Assembly: GCF_020982545.1 (NCBI RefSeq)
Contig: NZ_JAJKLK010000022.1
Coordinates: forward strand, 186,001 to 250,000
DNA from: Streptomyces sp. MNU76
GTDB lineage: Bacteria > Actinomycetota > Actinomycetes > Streptomycetales > Streptomycetaceae
Direction: 5' to 3'
DNA length: 64,000 nucleotides
Both the position numbers and the translations under genes were made by a program. The notes beneath the pieces were generated by a model that saw nothing but the letters and a program-made list of their open reading frames with translations, did no database searches and was not told the DNA's origin. Positions 1 through 7,670 of the stretch are shown here, one piece after another (within the stretch, counting starts at the first letter, position 1; each line of letters begins with the position of its first letter).

Positions 1-222
1 GTGGGCCTCCTCGGCGCCGCGCTGTCCGTGGCGGCGTACGGGCTGGTCCTGTGGGCCCAGACGAAGGCCGAGTTGGCACCCATCGCGGCCCTGCGGGAGT
101 CGTCGATCATCGTGGGGGCGGCGATCGGCGCGGTGCTCTTCAAGGAACGGTTCGGAGCGCCCCGCCTGGTGGCTGCGGGACTACTGGTGGTGGGGATCGG
201 GCTGATGCTGCGGGCCGGGTAG
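1..222 (+). CDS. EamA/DMT-family exporter, C-terminal end (partial)
   Basis: The gene enters from the left edge, so only the last 73 residues are seen. They hold two to three hydrophobic spans (about residues 4-20, 34-47, 54-71) separated by the short charged loop KERFG, the usual end of a ten-span EamA permease. EamA proteins export small metabolites or drugs across the membrane; the substrate cannot be told. The family call is from the repeat pattern of the last three helices. Confidence 0.8.
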   Translation: MGLLGAALSVAAYGLVLWAQTKAELAPIAALRESSIIVGAAIGAVLFKERFGAPRLVAAGLLVVGIGLMLRAG

Positions 223-318
223 CTGTATCGCTTCTGCCTCACTCGTTCGAGCGGTGAGAACGTCATCGTGCCCGATACGCTGACGCATGGGATCAAAATC
301 GCGCCCATGGGAGCATCC

Positions 319-672
319 ATGACCACCTCCGCCGCTGGGCAACCGCTCGTCCCGCAACCCCCTGCGACGGTTGCCGCGCTGCGGCAGGCCATCAGGCAGA
401 TCGCGCCTGCCGCGCTGCCTGCCTTCACTCGGGAGCTGGACCATGCGGCCGACCAGTCCCGACAAGGCTCCGATCTGGCGCCGCTCCAGCGGTTTGTGAC
501 CCAGTGGGCCGTCTACGTTCACATCCAGCGCCAGCCTGAGATGGCGGCAGAGTTCCGTCGCTGGGAAGACGCCGCCGAGTTGGGCGACGCGGCCCAGGCA
601 CGGCGGGCCGCCGGTGAGATCGGGCGAATCCTGGACGCGGCCCACAGGGCGATCGGTTTCCCGGCCCGGTGA
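319..672 (+). CDS. DUF6247-like small protein, possible antitoxin
   Basis: A 117-residue soluble protein starting MTTSAAGQ, with a helical core around PATVAALRQAI and a W-A-V-Y-V-H-I-Q-R-Q segment near residue 65 typical of the actinobacterial DUF6247 group. An in-frame ATG at 268 would add 17 residues; 319 is preferred because family members begin close to the MTT segment. Its TGA overlaps the GTG of the next gene (GTGA). The downstream partner looks like a small toxin-type protein and is broken, so an antitoxin role is a plausible inference from gene order only. Confidence 0.6.
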   Translation: MTTSAAGQPLVPQPPATVAALRQAIRQIAPAALPAFTRELDHAADQSRQGSDLAPLQRFVTQWAVYVHIQRQPEMAAEFRRWEDAAELGDAAQARRAAGEIGRILDAAHRAIGFPAR

Positions 673-941
673 AGGCTGACTGGCGCTGGGAGTACGACCC
701 CGATCACGACCACGTAGCGGGCGGAATCCCCACTCACGTGGTCGCGGAAGTGGAGCGTCTGGCCGGCCAACTCGTCGACCTCGCCAGGGTCGGCGTTGAT
801 GTCAGCGACCTCGGGAACGGCCCCCGACCAGGTGGTCTGCGCCGTATGGACGCTGCCGACGGGTGGTTCTAGTTCCTGGTTGCCCCGCGCGATCCGTTGA
901 TCATCATCGTCCGGGTCGTTCCGCCGTTCGACGCACTGTAG
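669..941 (+). pseudogene. DUF6247-partner protein interrupted by an amber codon
   Basis: The frame opens at GTG 669, overlapping the previous stop, and reads through YDPDHDHVAGG and VVAEVERLAGQL up to GWF, then meets TAG at 870-872. The same frame continues without interruption as FLVAPRDPLIIIVRV and ends at TAG 939-941, giving 90 codons. Homologues, as I know them, carry Tyr (TAC/TAT) in a GWFYFLVAPR motif where this copy has TAG, so a single base change has cut off the last 22 residues. The intact protein resembles the small partner that follows DUF6247 genes; whether it is a toxin is not shown. Confidence 0.65.
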
Positions 942-1082
942 CCATCGGTCTCGCGGCGGCGCACGGACTGGTGAGCGATGCCCTGCGGACGAAGGGGCGG
1001 GCGTCGGGCGGGGCAGGCGCAGGTCGTGCATCCGTCGGCGGGGAGGAGCACTCTGGAAAGAGCGGTTCCGGAGGTGATCGTC

Positions 1083-1358
1083 ATGATGAAAACCGCTGTC
1101 GGATGGCACATCGAGCTGGAGTTCCAGGAGGACGATCAGCGCACACGGGCGGCGGCCCTCGTACGGCTCCCCGACGGGAAGGAAGTACGCGCCAACGGCT
1201 ACGCCAGCCGCCACCAGACCGACGCCAATCAGCCCCGGGTCGGCGAGGAGATAGCCGGGGCCAGGGCCTTGAACGAGCTCGCCATGAAGCTCCTCACCAA
1301 GGCCCACGACGAGATAGACGAGGCATCGGGCAGGACGTCCCACCCGATAGCCCTCTGA
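1083..1358 (+). CDS. DUF1876 (dsRBD-like) family protein
   Basis: A 91-residue protein starting MMKTAVGWHIELEF. The pattern of an N-terminal strand, a DDQRTRAAALVRLPDGKEV strand pair, then a long helix with AGARALNELAMKLL is the DUF1876 family, about 85-95 residues and common in Streptomyces, usually in several copies. A strong GGAGGT lies 9 bases upstream of the chosen ATG; a second ATG follows at once. Function is unknown; the fold is reported to resemble dsRNA-binding domains. Confidence 0.75.
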   Translation: MMKTAVGWHIELEFQEDDQRTRAAALVRLPDGKEVRANGYASRHQTDANQPRVGEEIAGARALNELAMKLLTKAHDEIDEASGRTSHPIAL

Positions 1359-1726
1359 GCGGGCGGTCGACTGGCGCCCGGCCGGCGAGCAGGAGGCGCC
1401 CGGCAGGCGACCGGCGGCGCGACGCGACCCCACCCCGGCCGACCCCCGTCGGTCGGGGCTCCGTCGGTCCGGGCCCAAGGCGCCCAACAGGCACGATTCC
1501 TCCCTGTGGACCGTCTGCCAACGACACGCGGGGAAATTCGACGCATCCTGGTGAGCGCCGCCGCGGAGGGCGGTCGTCCGAATCTCCGGGATCGGGCCAG
1601 GACGCCACGGGGGAGCCCTGGGCCGGTCCGGCCGCTCACCGTGGCGGCCGCCCTCCGCGAGGTCTGCCCGCGCCGTAGCGCGAGGTACGCCCCGTGTCGA
1701 GGGCGGGGGCCTCTCCCCTACAGCTG
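1359..1726. other. Intergenic stretch, no gene seen
   Basis: About 370 bases of very GC-rich DNA between the DUF1876 gene and the convergent serine hydrolase. Open frames exist on both strands but their products are arginine/proline-rich and lack any recognisable pattern. Short GC-rich inverted segments around 1436-1475 could end transcription from either side; no clean T-run is present. Confidence 0.5.
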
Positions 1727-2968
1727 TCAGCCCTTCAGGGCCTCCCGCACCGCCCGCACCAGCGCCTGCGCCCTCGGGTCCGCCGTCACCGTCTTGCGGT
1801 AGCCGTTGGTGACGTAGCCGAAGGCGATGCCCGACTCGGGGTCGGCGAAGCCAAGGGGGCCGCCGCGGCCGGGATGGCCGAAGGAGGTCGGGGCCAGCAG
1901 TGGGGAGGCGGTCCCGTGGAGCATGTAGCCCAGGCCGAAGCGGGTGTTGACGACCAGGACGCGGTCGGGGCCGGAGGACTCCTCCGCGCGGGCCGCCGCC
2001 AGCGTCGCCGGGCCGAACAGCCGTACGCCACCGACCTCACCGCCGTCCGCGCCGTCGGTCTCGCCGCCGACCGCGCCCGCGCCCTCGGCCTCGACCTCGA
2101 CCTCGCCGACGAGTGCCGCGTAGAAGCGGGCCAGGCCGTCGGCCGTGGCGATGCCGTTGGTCGCCGGGAGCGCGGCCGCGCGGTACGCGGGGTCGTTCTG
2201 GTCGGGGAACGGGGTGATCGCGGCGAAGGCCCGCCGGGTGAGGGAGTCCGGGTCGTCGTAGGCCTCGGTGACCGACCGTTTGGCGCGGACCCTGAGGCCG
2301 CCGGTGGGCTCGGGCGCCGCTTCCAGGCGTCCGGCGCGGCCGACCCTACCCGTCGCCGCCACCGAGTCCGGCAGGCCCAGCCACAGGTCGTCGGCGAGGC
2401 CCAGCGGGGCGGCTATCTCGGACGCGATCCACTCGCCGGTGCCCCGGCCGGTCACGCGCCGGACCAGTTCGTCGAGCAGCCAGCCGTAGGTGAGGGGGTG
2501 GTAGCCGTGGGCGGTGCCGGGCTCCCACGCGGGCGTCTGCGCGGCGACGGCCTCGGGGCCCCGGCGCGGGTCCAGCGCCTCGGCGGGGGTGAGGGGGTGG
2601 TCGAGGACGGGGAGCCCGGCCCGGTGGTTGAGCACGTGCCGCACCAGCACCCGGTCCTTGCCGTGCGCCTTGAACTCCGGCCAGTACCGGCCCAGGGGTA
2701 CGTCCAGGTCCAGTTCACCGCGCTCGGCCAGCATCAGCGGTACGGCGGCGGCGACGCCCTTGGTCGCCGAGCGCACGATCTGGGCGGTGTCCCGCCGCCA
2801 GGGTTCGGTGCCGTCGACGTCCCGGGTCCCGGCCCACAGGTCGACGACCCTGCGCCCGTGGCGGTACACGACGACCGCCGCGCCCCGCTCGGCCAGCGCC
2901 TCGAAGTTGCGTACGAACGCGGCCCTGACCGGTTCGAAGCCCTCGGCGACCGTACCGTTCACGTCCAC
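1727..2968 (-). CDS. Serine hydrolase of the beta-lactamase/esterase (class C-like) family
   Basis: A 413-residue cytoplasmic protein of the EstB/CubicO group. It shows the SxxK nucleophile motif S67-A-T-K70 (in RSATKG), a YHP motif near residue 177 in the place of the usual YxN (HGYHPLTYG), and a C-terminal GHPGRGG that matches the family's KTG-like box. Such enzymes hydrolyse esters or small amides. GTG 2968 is chosen because GGGAG sits upstream of it; an open start at 3028 would add 20 residues. It is convergent with nothing obvious and sits downstream of ohr on the same strand. Confidence 0.85.
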   Translation of the reverse strand: MDVNGTVAEGFEPVRAAFVRNFEALAERGAAVVVYRHGRRVVDLWAGTRDVDGTEPWRRDTAQIVRSATKGVAAAVPLMLAERGELDLDVPLGRYWPEFKAHGKDRVLVRHVLNHRAGLPVLDHPLTPAEALDPRRGPEAVAAQTPAWEPGTAHGYHPLTYGWLLDELVRRVTGRGTGEWIASEIAAPLGLADDLWLGLPDSVAATGRVGRAGRLEAAPEPTGGLRVRAKRSVTEAYDDPDSLTRRAFAAITPFPDQNDPAYRAAALPATNGIATADGLARFYAALVGEVEVEAEGAGAVGGETDGADGGEVGGVRLFGPATLAAARAEESSGPDRVLVVNTRFGLGYMLHGTASPLLAPTSFGHPGRGGPLGFADPESGIAFGYVTNGYRKTVTADPRAQALVRAVREALKG

Positions 2969-3072
2969 GTCGGTGCTCCCTGTCCGTTCACTCGCCGCGT
3001 TCGTCACGGCGACGGGTGCAACGTACACGCACGGCCCCGGATTCCCCCGCCCGGGGCGCGGTGGAGCCCGGC

Positions 3073-3531
3073 TCAGCCCAGCACGATCGTGACGTCGATG
3101 TTGTCGCGGGTGGCGTTCGAGTACGGGCAGACCTGGTGGGCGGCGTCGACGAGCTCGGCCGCGACGCCCTGGTCGATGACCGGGAGGGAGACACTGAGGG
3201 CGACGGCGAGGCCGTAGCCGCGCTGCTGGTTGGGGCCGATGCCGACCTTCGCGGCGACGGTGGAGCCGGTCAGGTCGTAGCCCGCGCGGCGGCCGACGAG
3301 GACCAGCGCGTTGTGGAAGCAGGAGCTGTACCCGGCGGCGAACAGCTGCTCGGGGTTGGTGCCGTCGCCGTCGCCGCCCAACGCCGGCGGCATCGCGACC
3401 TTGAGGTCGATCTGGCCGTCCTGACTGCTGATGTAGCCGTCACGACCGCCGTGCGCGGTGGCCTCGGCGACGTACATGATCTTCGTCGGACGCGTGTCGG
3501 TGCGGGTCTCCACCGCGGTGTCGTCAGTCAT
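3073..3531 (-). CDS. ohr: Organic hydroperoxide resistance protein Ohr
   Basis: A 152-residue OsmC/Ohr protein that reduces organic hydroperoxides using a thiol pair and lipoyl-type reductants in the cytoplasm. Both reactive cysteines are present: C71 in GYSSCFHNAL and C135 in AHQVCPYSN. Length and motifs match typical Ohr rather than OsmC (the VCPYSxATRxN end is Ohr-type). It follows ohrR on the same strand with 155 bases between, which contain a palindromic operator candidate, so peroxide-sensing OhrR very likely controls it. Confidence 0.95.
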   Translation of the reverse strand: MTDDTAVETRTDTRPTKIMYVAEATAHGGRDGYISSQDGQIDLKVAMPPALGGDGDGTNPEQLFAAGYSSCFHNALVLVGRRAGYDLTGSTVAAKVGIGPNQQRGYGLAVALSVSLPVIDQGVAAELVDAAHQVCPYSNATRDNIDVTIVLG

Positions 3532-3624
3532 TCCCCTGGCCTCCCCCGGGACGAGCGCGTGGCCTCCCCAGGACAGGCGCGCACGAATACATCGTGCACA
3601 AGGTACCGGTCGGTAGGGGAAATG

Positions 3625-3647
3625 TGGTTACCAGGGGGTAGTAACCA
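3625..3647. promoter_or_regulatory. Putative OhrR operator
   Basis: Inverted repeat TGGTTAC-N9-GTAACCA with perfect 7-base arms, in the gap between ohrR and ohr and about 95 bases upstream of the ohr start. A further GTAAC lies just to its right. Position and symmetry fit a MarR/OhrR dimer site. Binding is inferred. Confidence 0.6.
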
Positions 3648-3686
3648 TAGGTAACACAAGGTCGCCGTCTGCCATGCCGACCGGGC

Positions 3687-4160
3687 TCAGCGGCCCGCCG
3701 CCTTGGTCGCCCGCGCCGTCAGCTGCCACAGCTCCTCACGCAGCCGGGTCACCTCGGGGCCCTGCAGTCCGGTGGCGGCGGCGAGGGTGGCGGGGACGGC
3801 GGCCGCGCGCTCGCGGAGCTGTTCGCCGCGCCCGGTGAGGGCGATCCGCACGGAGCGCTCGTCGCGCGGCGACCGCTCCCGGCGCAGCAGGCCGGCCGAC
3901 TCCAGCCGCTTCAGCAACGGCGAGACCGTGCCGTAGTCGAGGCGCAGGGTGCCCGCCAGGTCCTTGACGCTGGTCTCCCCGTGCTCCCAGAGGGAGAGCA
4001 TGACCAGGTACTGCGGGTAGGTCAGGCCGAGTTCGTCGAGCAGCGGGCGGTACGCGGCGGTGACCGCGCGCTGGGCCGCGTAGAGCGCGAAACACAACTG
4101 CTCGTCGAGGAGCAGTGAGCCGTGCCGGGGCGCATCCGCTTGGTTCGTCACGGGGTCCAT
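3687..4160 (-). CDS. ohrR: MarR-family peroxide sensor OhrR
   Basis: A 157-residue winged-helix repressor. The N-terminal helix contains C23 in QLCFALYAAQR, the peroxide-reactive cysteine of the OhrR subgroup, and the recognition region reads LRLDYGTVSPLLKRLESAGL followed by the wing RSPRDERSVRIALT. Oxidation of the cysteine is known to release OhrR from DNA and induce ohr. It lies upstream of ohr on the same strand. The ATG at 4160 is the natural start. Confidence 0.93.
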   Translation of the reverse strand: MDPVTNQADAPRHGSLLLDEQLCFALYAAQRAVTAAYRPLLDELGLTYPQYLVMLSLWEHGETSVKDLAGTLRLDYGTVSPLLKRLESAGLLRRERSPRDERSVRIALTGRGEQLRERAAAVPATLAAATGLQGPEVTRLREELWQLTARATKAAGR

Positions 4161-4204
4161 TGTCGCGGACGCCGTATTCGTCCGCGGCGCCGGTGGGGGT
4201 TGCT

Positions 4205-4326
4205 CGCGCAGTTCCCCGCGCCCCTGAGAAGCCGGGGCTCCGCCCCAGCCGTTTCAGGCCCCCGCCCGACCGTTGCCCTTCAGGACCGTGAGGGTCCGGT
4301 CTTTCAGGGGCGCGGGGAACTGCGCG
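4205..4326. repeat. 23-bp perfect inverted repeat, probable terminator region
   Basis: CGCGCAGTTCCCCGCGCCCC plus TGA at 4205-4227 is repeated in inverse orientation at 4304-4326, enclosing further smaller stems (around 4230-4250 and 4283-4297). The right arm overlaps the 3' end of the transporter ATPase gene: its last codons and stop are made by the repeat. The same core occurs again at 60395-60440. This is the dispersed GTTCCCCGCGCCCC family seen at the ends of many Streptomyces genes, likely a strong bidirectional terminator for ohrR and nikO. Confidence 0.7.
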
Positions 4327-5101
4327 ACATTCCCTTCACCGACCGCGGATCGAACCCGAACGGCAGTTCAAGCCGATGCGCCCGCATCAGGTCCTCGTCG
4401 ACCAGGAGTTCACCCGTCGGGCCGTCCGCCGCGATCACCCCCTCGCTGAGGATCAGCGACCGCGGGCACAGTTCGAGCGCGTACGGCAGGTCGTGCGTGA
4501 CCATGAGGACCGTGACGTCCAACGACCTCAGGATGTCGGCCAGTTCGCGCCGCGACGCCGGGTCGAGGTTGGAGGACGGCTCGTCGAGGACGAGGATCTC
4601 CGGCTCCATGGCGAGCACCGTCGCCACGGCCACCCGCCGCCGCTGCCCGAACGAGAGGTGATGCGGCGGCCGTTCCTTGAACTCCGCCATGCCGACCCGA
4701 TCGAGCGCCCGGTCCACCCGGGCCTCCAGCTCGGCCCCGGTCATGCCCGCCGCCGCCGGCCCGAAGGCCACGTCCTCCCGCACGGTCGGCATGAAGAGCT
4801 GGTCGTCGGGGTCCTGGAAGACGATGCCGACCTTCCGCCGGATCTCGGCCATGTGCCGCTTGCCGACGGGCATCCCGGCGACGGTCACCGTGCCCGCGCC
4901 CCCGGTGAGGATGCCGTTGAGGTGCAGGACGAGGGTGGTCTTGCCGGCTCCGTTGGGCCCGAGCAGCGCGACGCGTTCGCCGCGTCCGATGGTGAAGTCG
5001 ACCCCGAAGAGGGCCTGGTGGCCGTCGGGGTAGGCGAAGGCGAGCCCGGCGACTTCGAGGGACGGGGCGAGGAGGGGTTCGGACACGGTCACAGGCTCCA
5101 T
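4304..5101 (-). CDS. ECF transporter ATPase (nickel/cobalt), CbiO/NikO type
   Basis: A roughly 265-residue ABC ATPase that powers metal uptake with the Q and MN membrane subunits. Walker A GPNGAGKTT, Q-loop VFQDPDDQLF, signature LSFGQ and Walker B LVLDEPSSNLDP are complete; VFQDPDDQ is typical of ECF ATPases. The ATG at 5101 overlaps the end of the Q subunit gene; GTG 5092 is an alternative start inside the GTGA overlap. The last eight residues are encoded by a dispersed inverted repeat. It is the last gene of the MN-Q-O operon. Confidence 0.92.
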   Translation of the reverse strand: MEPVTVSEPLLAPSLEVAGLAFAYPDGHQALFGVDFTIGRGERVALLGPNGAGKTTLVLHLNGILTGGAGTVTVAGMPVGKRHMAEIRRKVGIVFQDPDDQLFMPTVREDVAFGPAAAGMTGAELEARVDRALDRVGMAEFKERPPHHLSFGQRRRVAVATVLAMEPEILVLDEPSSNLDPASRRELADILRSLDVTVLMVTHDLPYALELCPRSLILSEGVIAADGPTGELLVDEDLMRAHRLELPFGFDPRSVKGMSRSSPRP

Positions 5102-5850
5102 CCCAGCAGACAGACGACGAGCGCGGCGACCGGGAGGGCGAAGGCGTACGACCACTGCGCCCGGGACGCGGTCACCTCGTCGATGACGGGCATGGTGCCC
5201 GCGTACCCCCGGCTGATCATGGCCAGATGGACCCGCTCGCCGCGCTCGTACGAGCGGATGAACAGCGCCCCGGCGGTCTTGGCGAGCACGCCCCAGTGCC
5301 GTACGCCGCTCGCCTCGAACCCGCGTGACTCGCGCGCGATCCGCATCCGCCGCAGCTCGTCGGTGATGACGTCGCCGTAGCGGATCATGAAGGACGCGAT
5401 CTGGACGAGCAGCGGCGGCAGTCCGAGCCGTTGGAGGCCGAGGAGGAGGGCGCGGAGTTCGGTGGTGGAGGCGAGGAGGACGGAGGCGGCGACGCCCAGC
5501 GTCCCCTTGGCGAGGACGTTCCAGGCGCCCCACAACCCACTGACGCTCAGCGACATCCCGAGGACCTCGACGCGTTCGCCCTGCGCCACGAACGGCATCA
5601 GCACGGCGAACGCGACGAACGGGACCTCGATCAGCAAGCGCCGGAGCAGGAACCCGTAGGGGACACGCGCCACGTACGCGACCACGCCCAGCAGCACGGC
5701 GTACAGCCCGAACGCCCACATCGCCTCCCGCGGCGTCGACACCACGACGATGACGAAGGCGAAGACGGCCGCGAGTTTGGTGTGCGGCGGCAGGGCGTGC
5801 ACGGGCGAGTGCGCGTGCCGGTAGAGCTTGTGGACGTGGCCCGCGCCCAT
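5089..5850 (-). CDS. ECF transporter membrane coupling subunit, CbiQ/NikQ type
   Basis: A 253-residue integral membrane protein with five to six spans and the two cytoplasmic coupling motifs of CbiQ: ARESRGF (residue ~163) and ISRGYAG near residue 214 (A-R-G-like). It links the substrate-capture subunit to the ATPase. ATG 5850 lies 2 bases after the stop of the MN gene (TGACATG arrangement), and its own stop overlaps the ATPase start, so the three genes are translationally coupled. Confidence 0.93.
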   Translation of the reverse strand: MGAGHVHKLYRHAHSPVHALPPHTKLAAVFAFVIVVVSTPREAMWAFGLYAVLLGVVAYVARVPYGFLLRRLLIEVPFVAFAVLMPFVAQGERVEVLGMSLSVSGLWGAWNVLAKGTLGVAASVLLASTTELRALLLGLQRLGLPPLLVQIASFMIRYGDVITDELRRMRIARESRGFEASGVRHWGVLAKTAGALFIRSYERGERVHLAMISRGYAGTMPVIDEVTASRAQWSYAFALPVAALVVCLLGWSL

Positions 5851-5851
5851 G

Positions 5852-6931
5852 TCAGGCGTTCTCGGGCACGGAGGTGGGGGACGACGCGGCCTCGCCCTCG
5901 CCGCCGCGCCGCTTGCGTACGGCCCAGAAGATCCCGGTGCCGGCGACGACGGTGACGCCGACACCGATCACGCCCGCGAGGCCGCCGGCGAGGCGGGCGT
6001 CGGTGAGGCCCTCGACGCCGTAGTCGGCGAGCGGGGAGTCGGCGGAGGCGTGGTCCTCGGCCTTGGCGTCGAAGCCCTTGTCGGCGGCGACCTTCTCCAG
6101 GCCGTCGGGGCTGGCGGAGGCGTAGAAGCTGACGACACCGGCGAGCAGGAGGGAGGTGCCGAGGCCGGCGAGGATCAGCTTGCGGGTCGAGCGGGCGGCG
6201 GCGGGCGCGGTCGCGGGCGTGGTGGCCGGCTCGGCGGCGGGGGCGTCCACCAGCTCGCCGTTCACCCGGAGCTTGAGCGGGGCGGTCAGGCCCCGGGCGC
6301 CGTGCACGAGGTCCGGGCGTACGGCGACGACGGCGCCGACCGTGGCCGCGGTGATCGCGGCCTCGCCGATGCCGATGAGGGTGTGGACGCCGACCATGGC
6401 GGTGAGCACCGAGCCGATCGGCACGTCCGTGGTGCCACCGATCGCGAACACGAGGGTGAAGGCGGCGGCCGAGGCGGGCACGGAGACCAGAGCGGCGACG
6501 AAGGCCGAGACGGTGATCGAACGCCGCTTGCGGGGCAGGATCCTGACCAGCGCGCGGAAGAGGGCGTAGCCGACGACGGAGGTGACCACGCCCATGATCG
6601 TGATGTTCACGCCGAGGGCGGTGAGACCGCCGTCCGCGAAGAGGACGCCCTGCATGAGGAGCACGACGGAGACGCACAGGACCCCTGTACAGGGGCCCAC
6701 GAGTATCGCGGCCAGGGCCCCGCCGAGCAGATGTCCGCTGGTCCCGGCCGCGACCGGGAAGTTCAGCATCTGCACGGCGAAGATGAACGCGGCGACGAGT
6801 CCGGCGAGGGGCGCCGTCCGCTCGTCCAACTCGCGCCGGGCACCGCGCAGACTCACCGCGACCGCACCGGCGGCGACGACTCCGGCGACAGCCGAGACGG
6901 GGGCGTTGATGAATCCGTCGGGGACATGCAT
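5852..6931 (-). CDS. ECF transporter substrate subunit, CbiM-CbiN fusion (nickel/cobalt)
   Basis: A 359-residue fusion: residues 1-215 are the CbiM/NikM S component, starting with the conserved MHVPDGF whose N-terminal His binds the metal, and the last ~110 residues are a CbiN/NikN-like part with two membrane spans and an extracellular loop. The His2 must be free after Met removal, which fixes the start at 6931. A Nur-like box about 90-110 bases upstream argues for nickel as the controlled metal. No cobalamin riboswitch is visible in the leader. Confidence 0.93.
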   Translation of the reverse strand: MHVPDGFINAPVSAVAGVVAAGAVAVSLRGARRELDERTAPLAGLVAAFIFAVQMLNFPVAAGTSGHLLGGALAAILVGPCTGVLCVSVVLLMQGVLFADGGLTALGVNITIMGVVTSVVGYALFRALVRILPRKRRSITVSAFVAALVSVPASAAAFTLVFAIGGTTDVPIGSVLTAMVGVHTLIGIGEAAITAATVGAVVAVRPDLVHGARGLTAPLKLRVNGELVDAPAAEPATTPATAPAAARSTRKLILAGLGTSLLLAGVVSFYASASPDGLEKVAADKGFDAKAEDHASADSPLADYGVEGLTDARLAGGLAGVIGVGVTVVAGTGIFWAVRKRRGGEGEAASSPTSVPENA

Positions 6932-7021
6932 ACGAGGGCTCGCTCTCCTGGTAGGCCTGGCCGGAGGCCGGGCCACCGAGTGGGGACGCGCTGGCTGGAA
7001 CCTTACGATGATAGAGCCTTA

Positions 7022-7038
7022 TTGCGAGTCTCTTGCAA
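7022..7038. promoter_or_regulatory. Nur-like nickel box
   Basis: TTGCGA-N5-TTGCAA, matching the half-site and spacing known for Streptomyces Nur (TTGCAA-N5-TTGCAA), the nickel-responsive Fur-family repressor, except for one base in the first half-site. It lies between the divergent transporter operon and the SsgA-like gene, with AT-rich promoter-like bases just to its left. Control of the nickel transporter is the natural reading; the ssgA-like gene on the other side could also be touched. Confidence 0.7.
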
Positions 7039-7217
7039 GAGCATGCACCAGCCGATTAGCCAATGGCTCGCCGAACATCGTGGCTCTTACAGCCGCCTCG
7101 CCGTGCCCCTTCCAGGGCTTCCGGGGGCGCGCGGCCGAAAGTATGCGACATTGGAGAAGCGAGCGGACAGCGGATTCACAGCTTCCGCTTGCGTCACTCA
7201 GTGCGAGGAGACGTTCG

Positions 7218-7562
7218 ATGTCCGTCACTGTCGAGCAGTACGCGCGGGCCCATGTCGTCACGGACTCCCCCGAGGACCGGGACACCGTTCCGGTCGTCCT
7301 CCGCTACGACCCCGACACCGACGCCTCCGCCGTACGCGTGCGCCTGCCCGGCCCCGACGAATGGGCCTTCCCCCGTGCGCTGCTCGAACGCGGGCTGCGC
7401 ACCCCCACCACCGCCGGCCCCGTGAGCATCTGGCCCTGCGGGCGGGTGCAGGCCGTCATGGAGTTCCACTCCGCGAGAGGGGTGGCGGTGATGCAGTTCG
7501 ACACCAAGGCACTGATCCGCTTCCTGCGACGGACGTACACGGCCACGCCGGTGGCGCACTGA
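7218..7562 (+). CDS. SsgA-like sporulation/cell-division protein (SALP)
   Basis: A 114-residue member of the SsgA/SsgB family, found only in morphologically complex actinomycetes, where members guide septum placement and spore wall assembly. The fold pattern is seen: DTVPVVLRYDPDTDASAVRV, then WAFPRALLERGL and the paired VSIWPC and AVMEFHS strands. It is slightly shorter than SsgB. ATG 7218 is preceded by CGAGGAG. Which SALP it is cannot be told from this sequence alone. Confidence 0.88.
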   Translation: MSVTVEQYARAHVVTDSPEDRDTVPVVLRYDPDTDASAVRVRLPGPDEWAFPRALLERGLRTPTTAGPVSIWPCGRVQAVMEFHSARGVAVMQFDTKALIRFLRRTYTATPVAH

Positions 7563-7670
7563 GCGAAGCGTCCTGCACTGCCGCGGGGGGGTAGCCCATG
7601 ACGGCGTAGTCGTTACGGCGACCGACGCCGAGCCCCGGTCGCCGCGAGCACCGCAAGCATGGGGGGACGC

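Noticed and set aside
4376..5380. Long open frames opposite the transporter genes (also 5828-7594, 12836-15322, 16230-18632, 60393-63332)
   Set aside because: They lie antisense or out of frame to recognised genes, have Arg/Pro/Gly-biased composition, and exist only because of high GC at third positions.
6932..7217. Cobalamin riboswitch upstream of the CbiM-type gene
   Set aside because: No B12-box or matching folded leader was seen; a Nur-like box occupies the promoter region instead.
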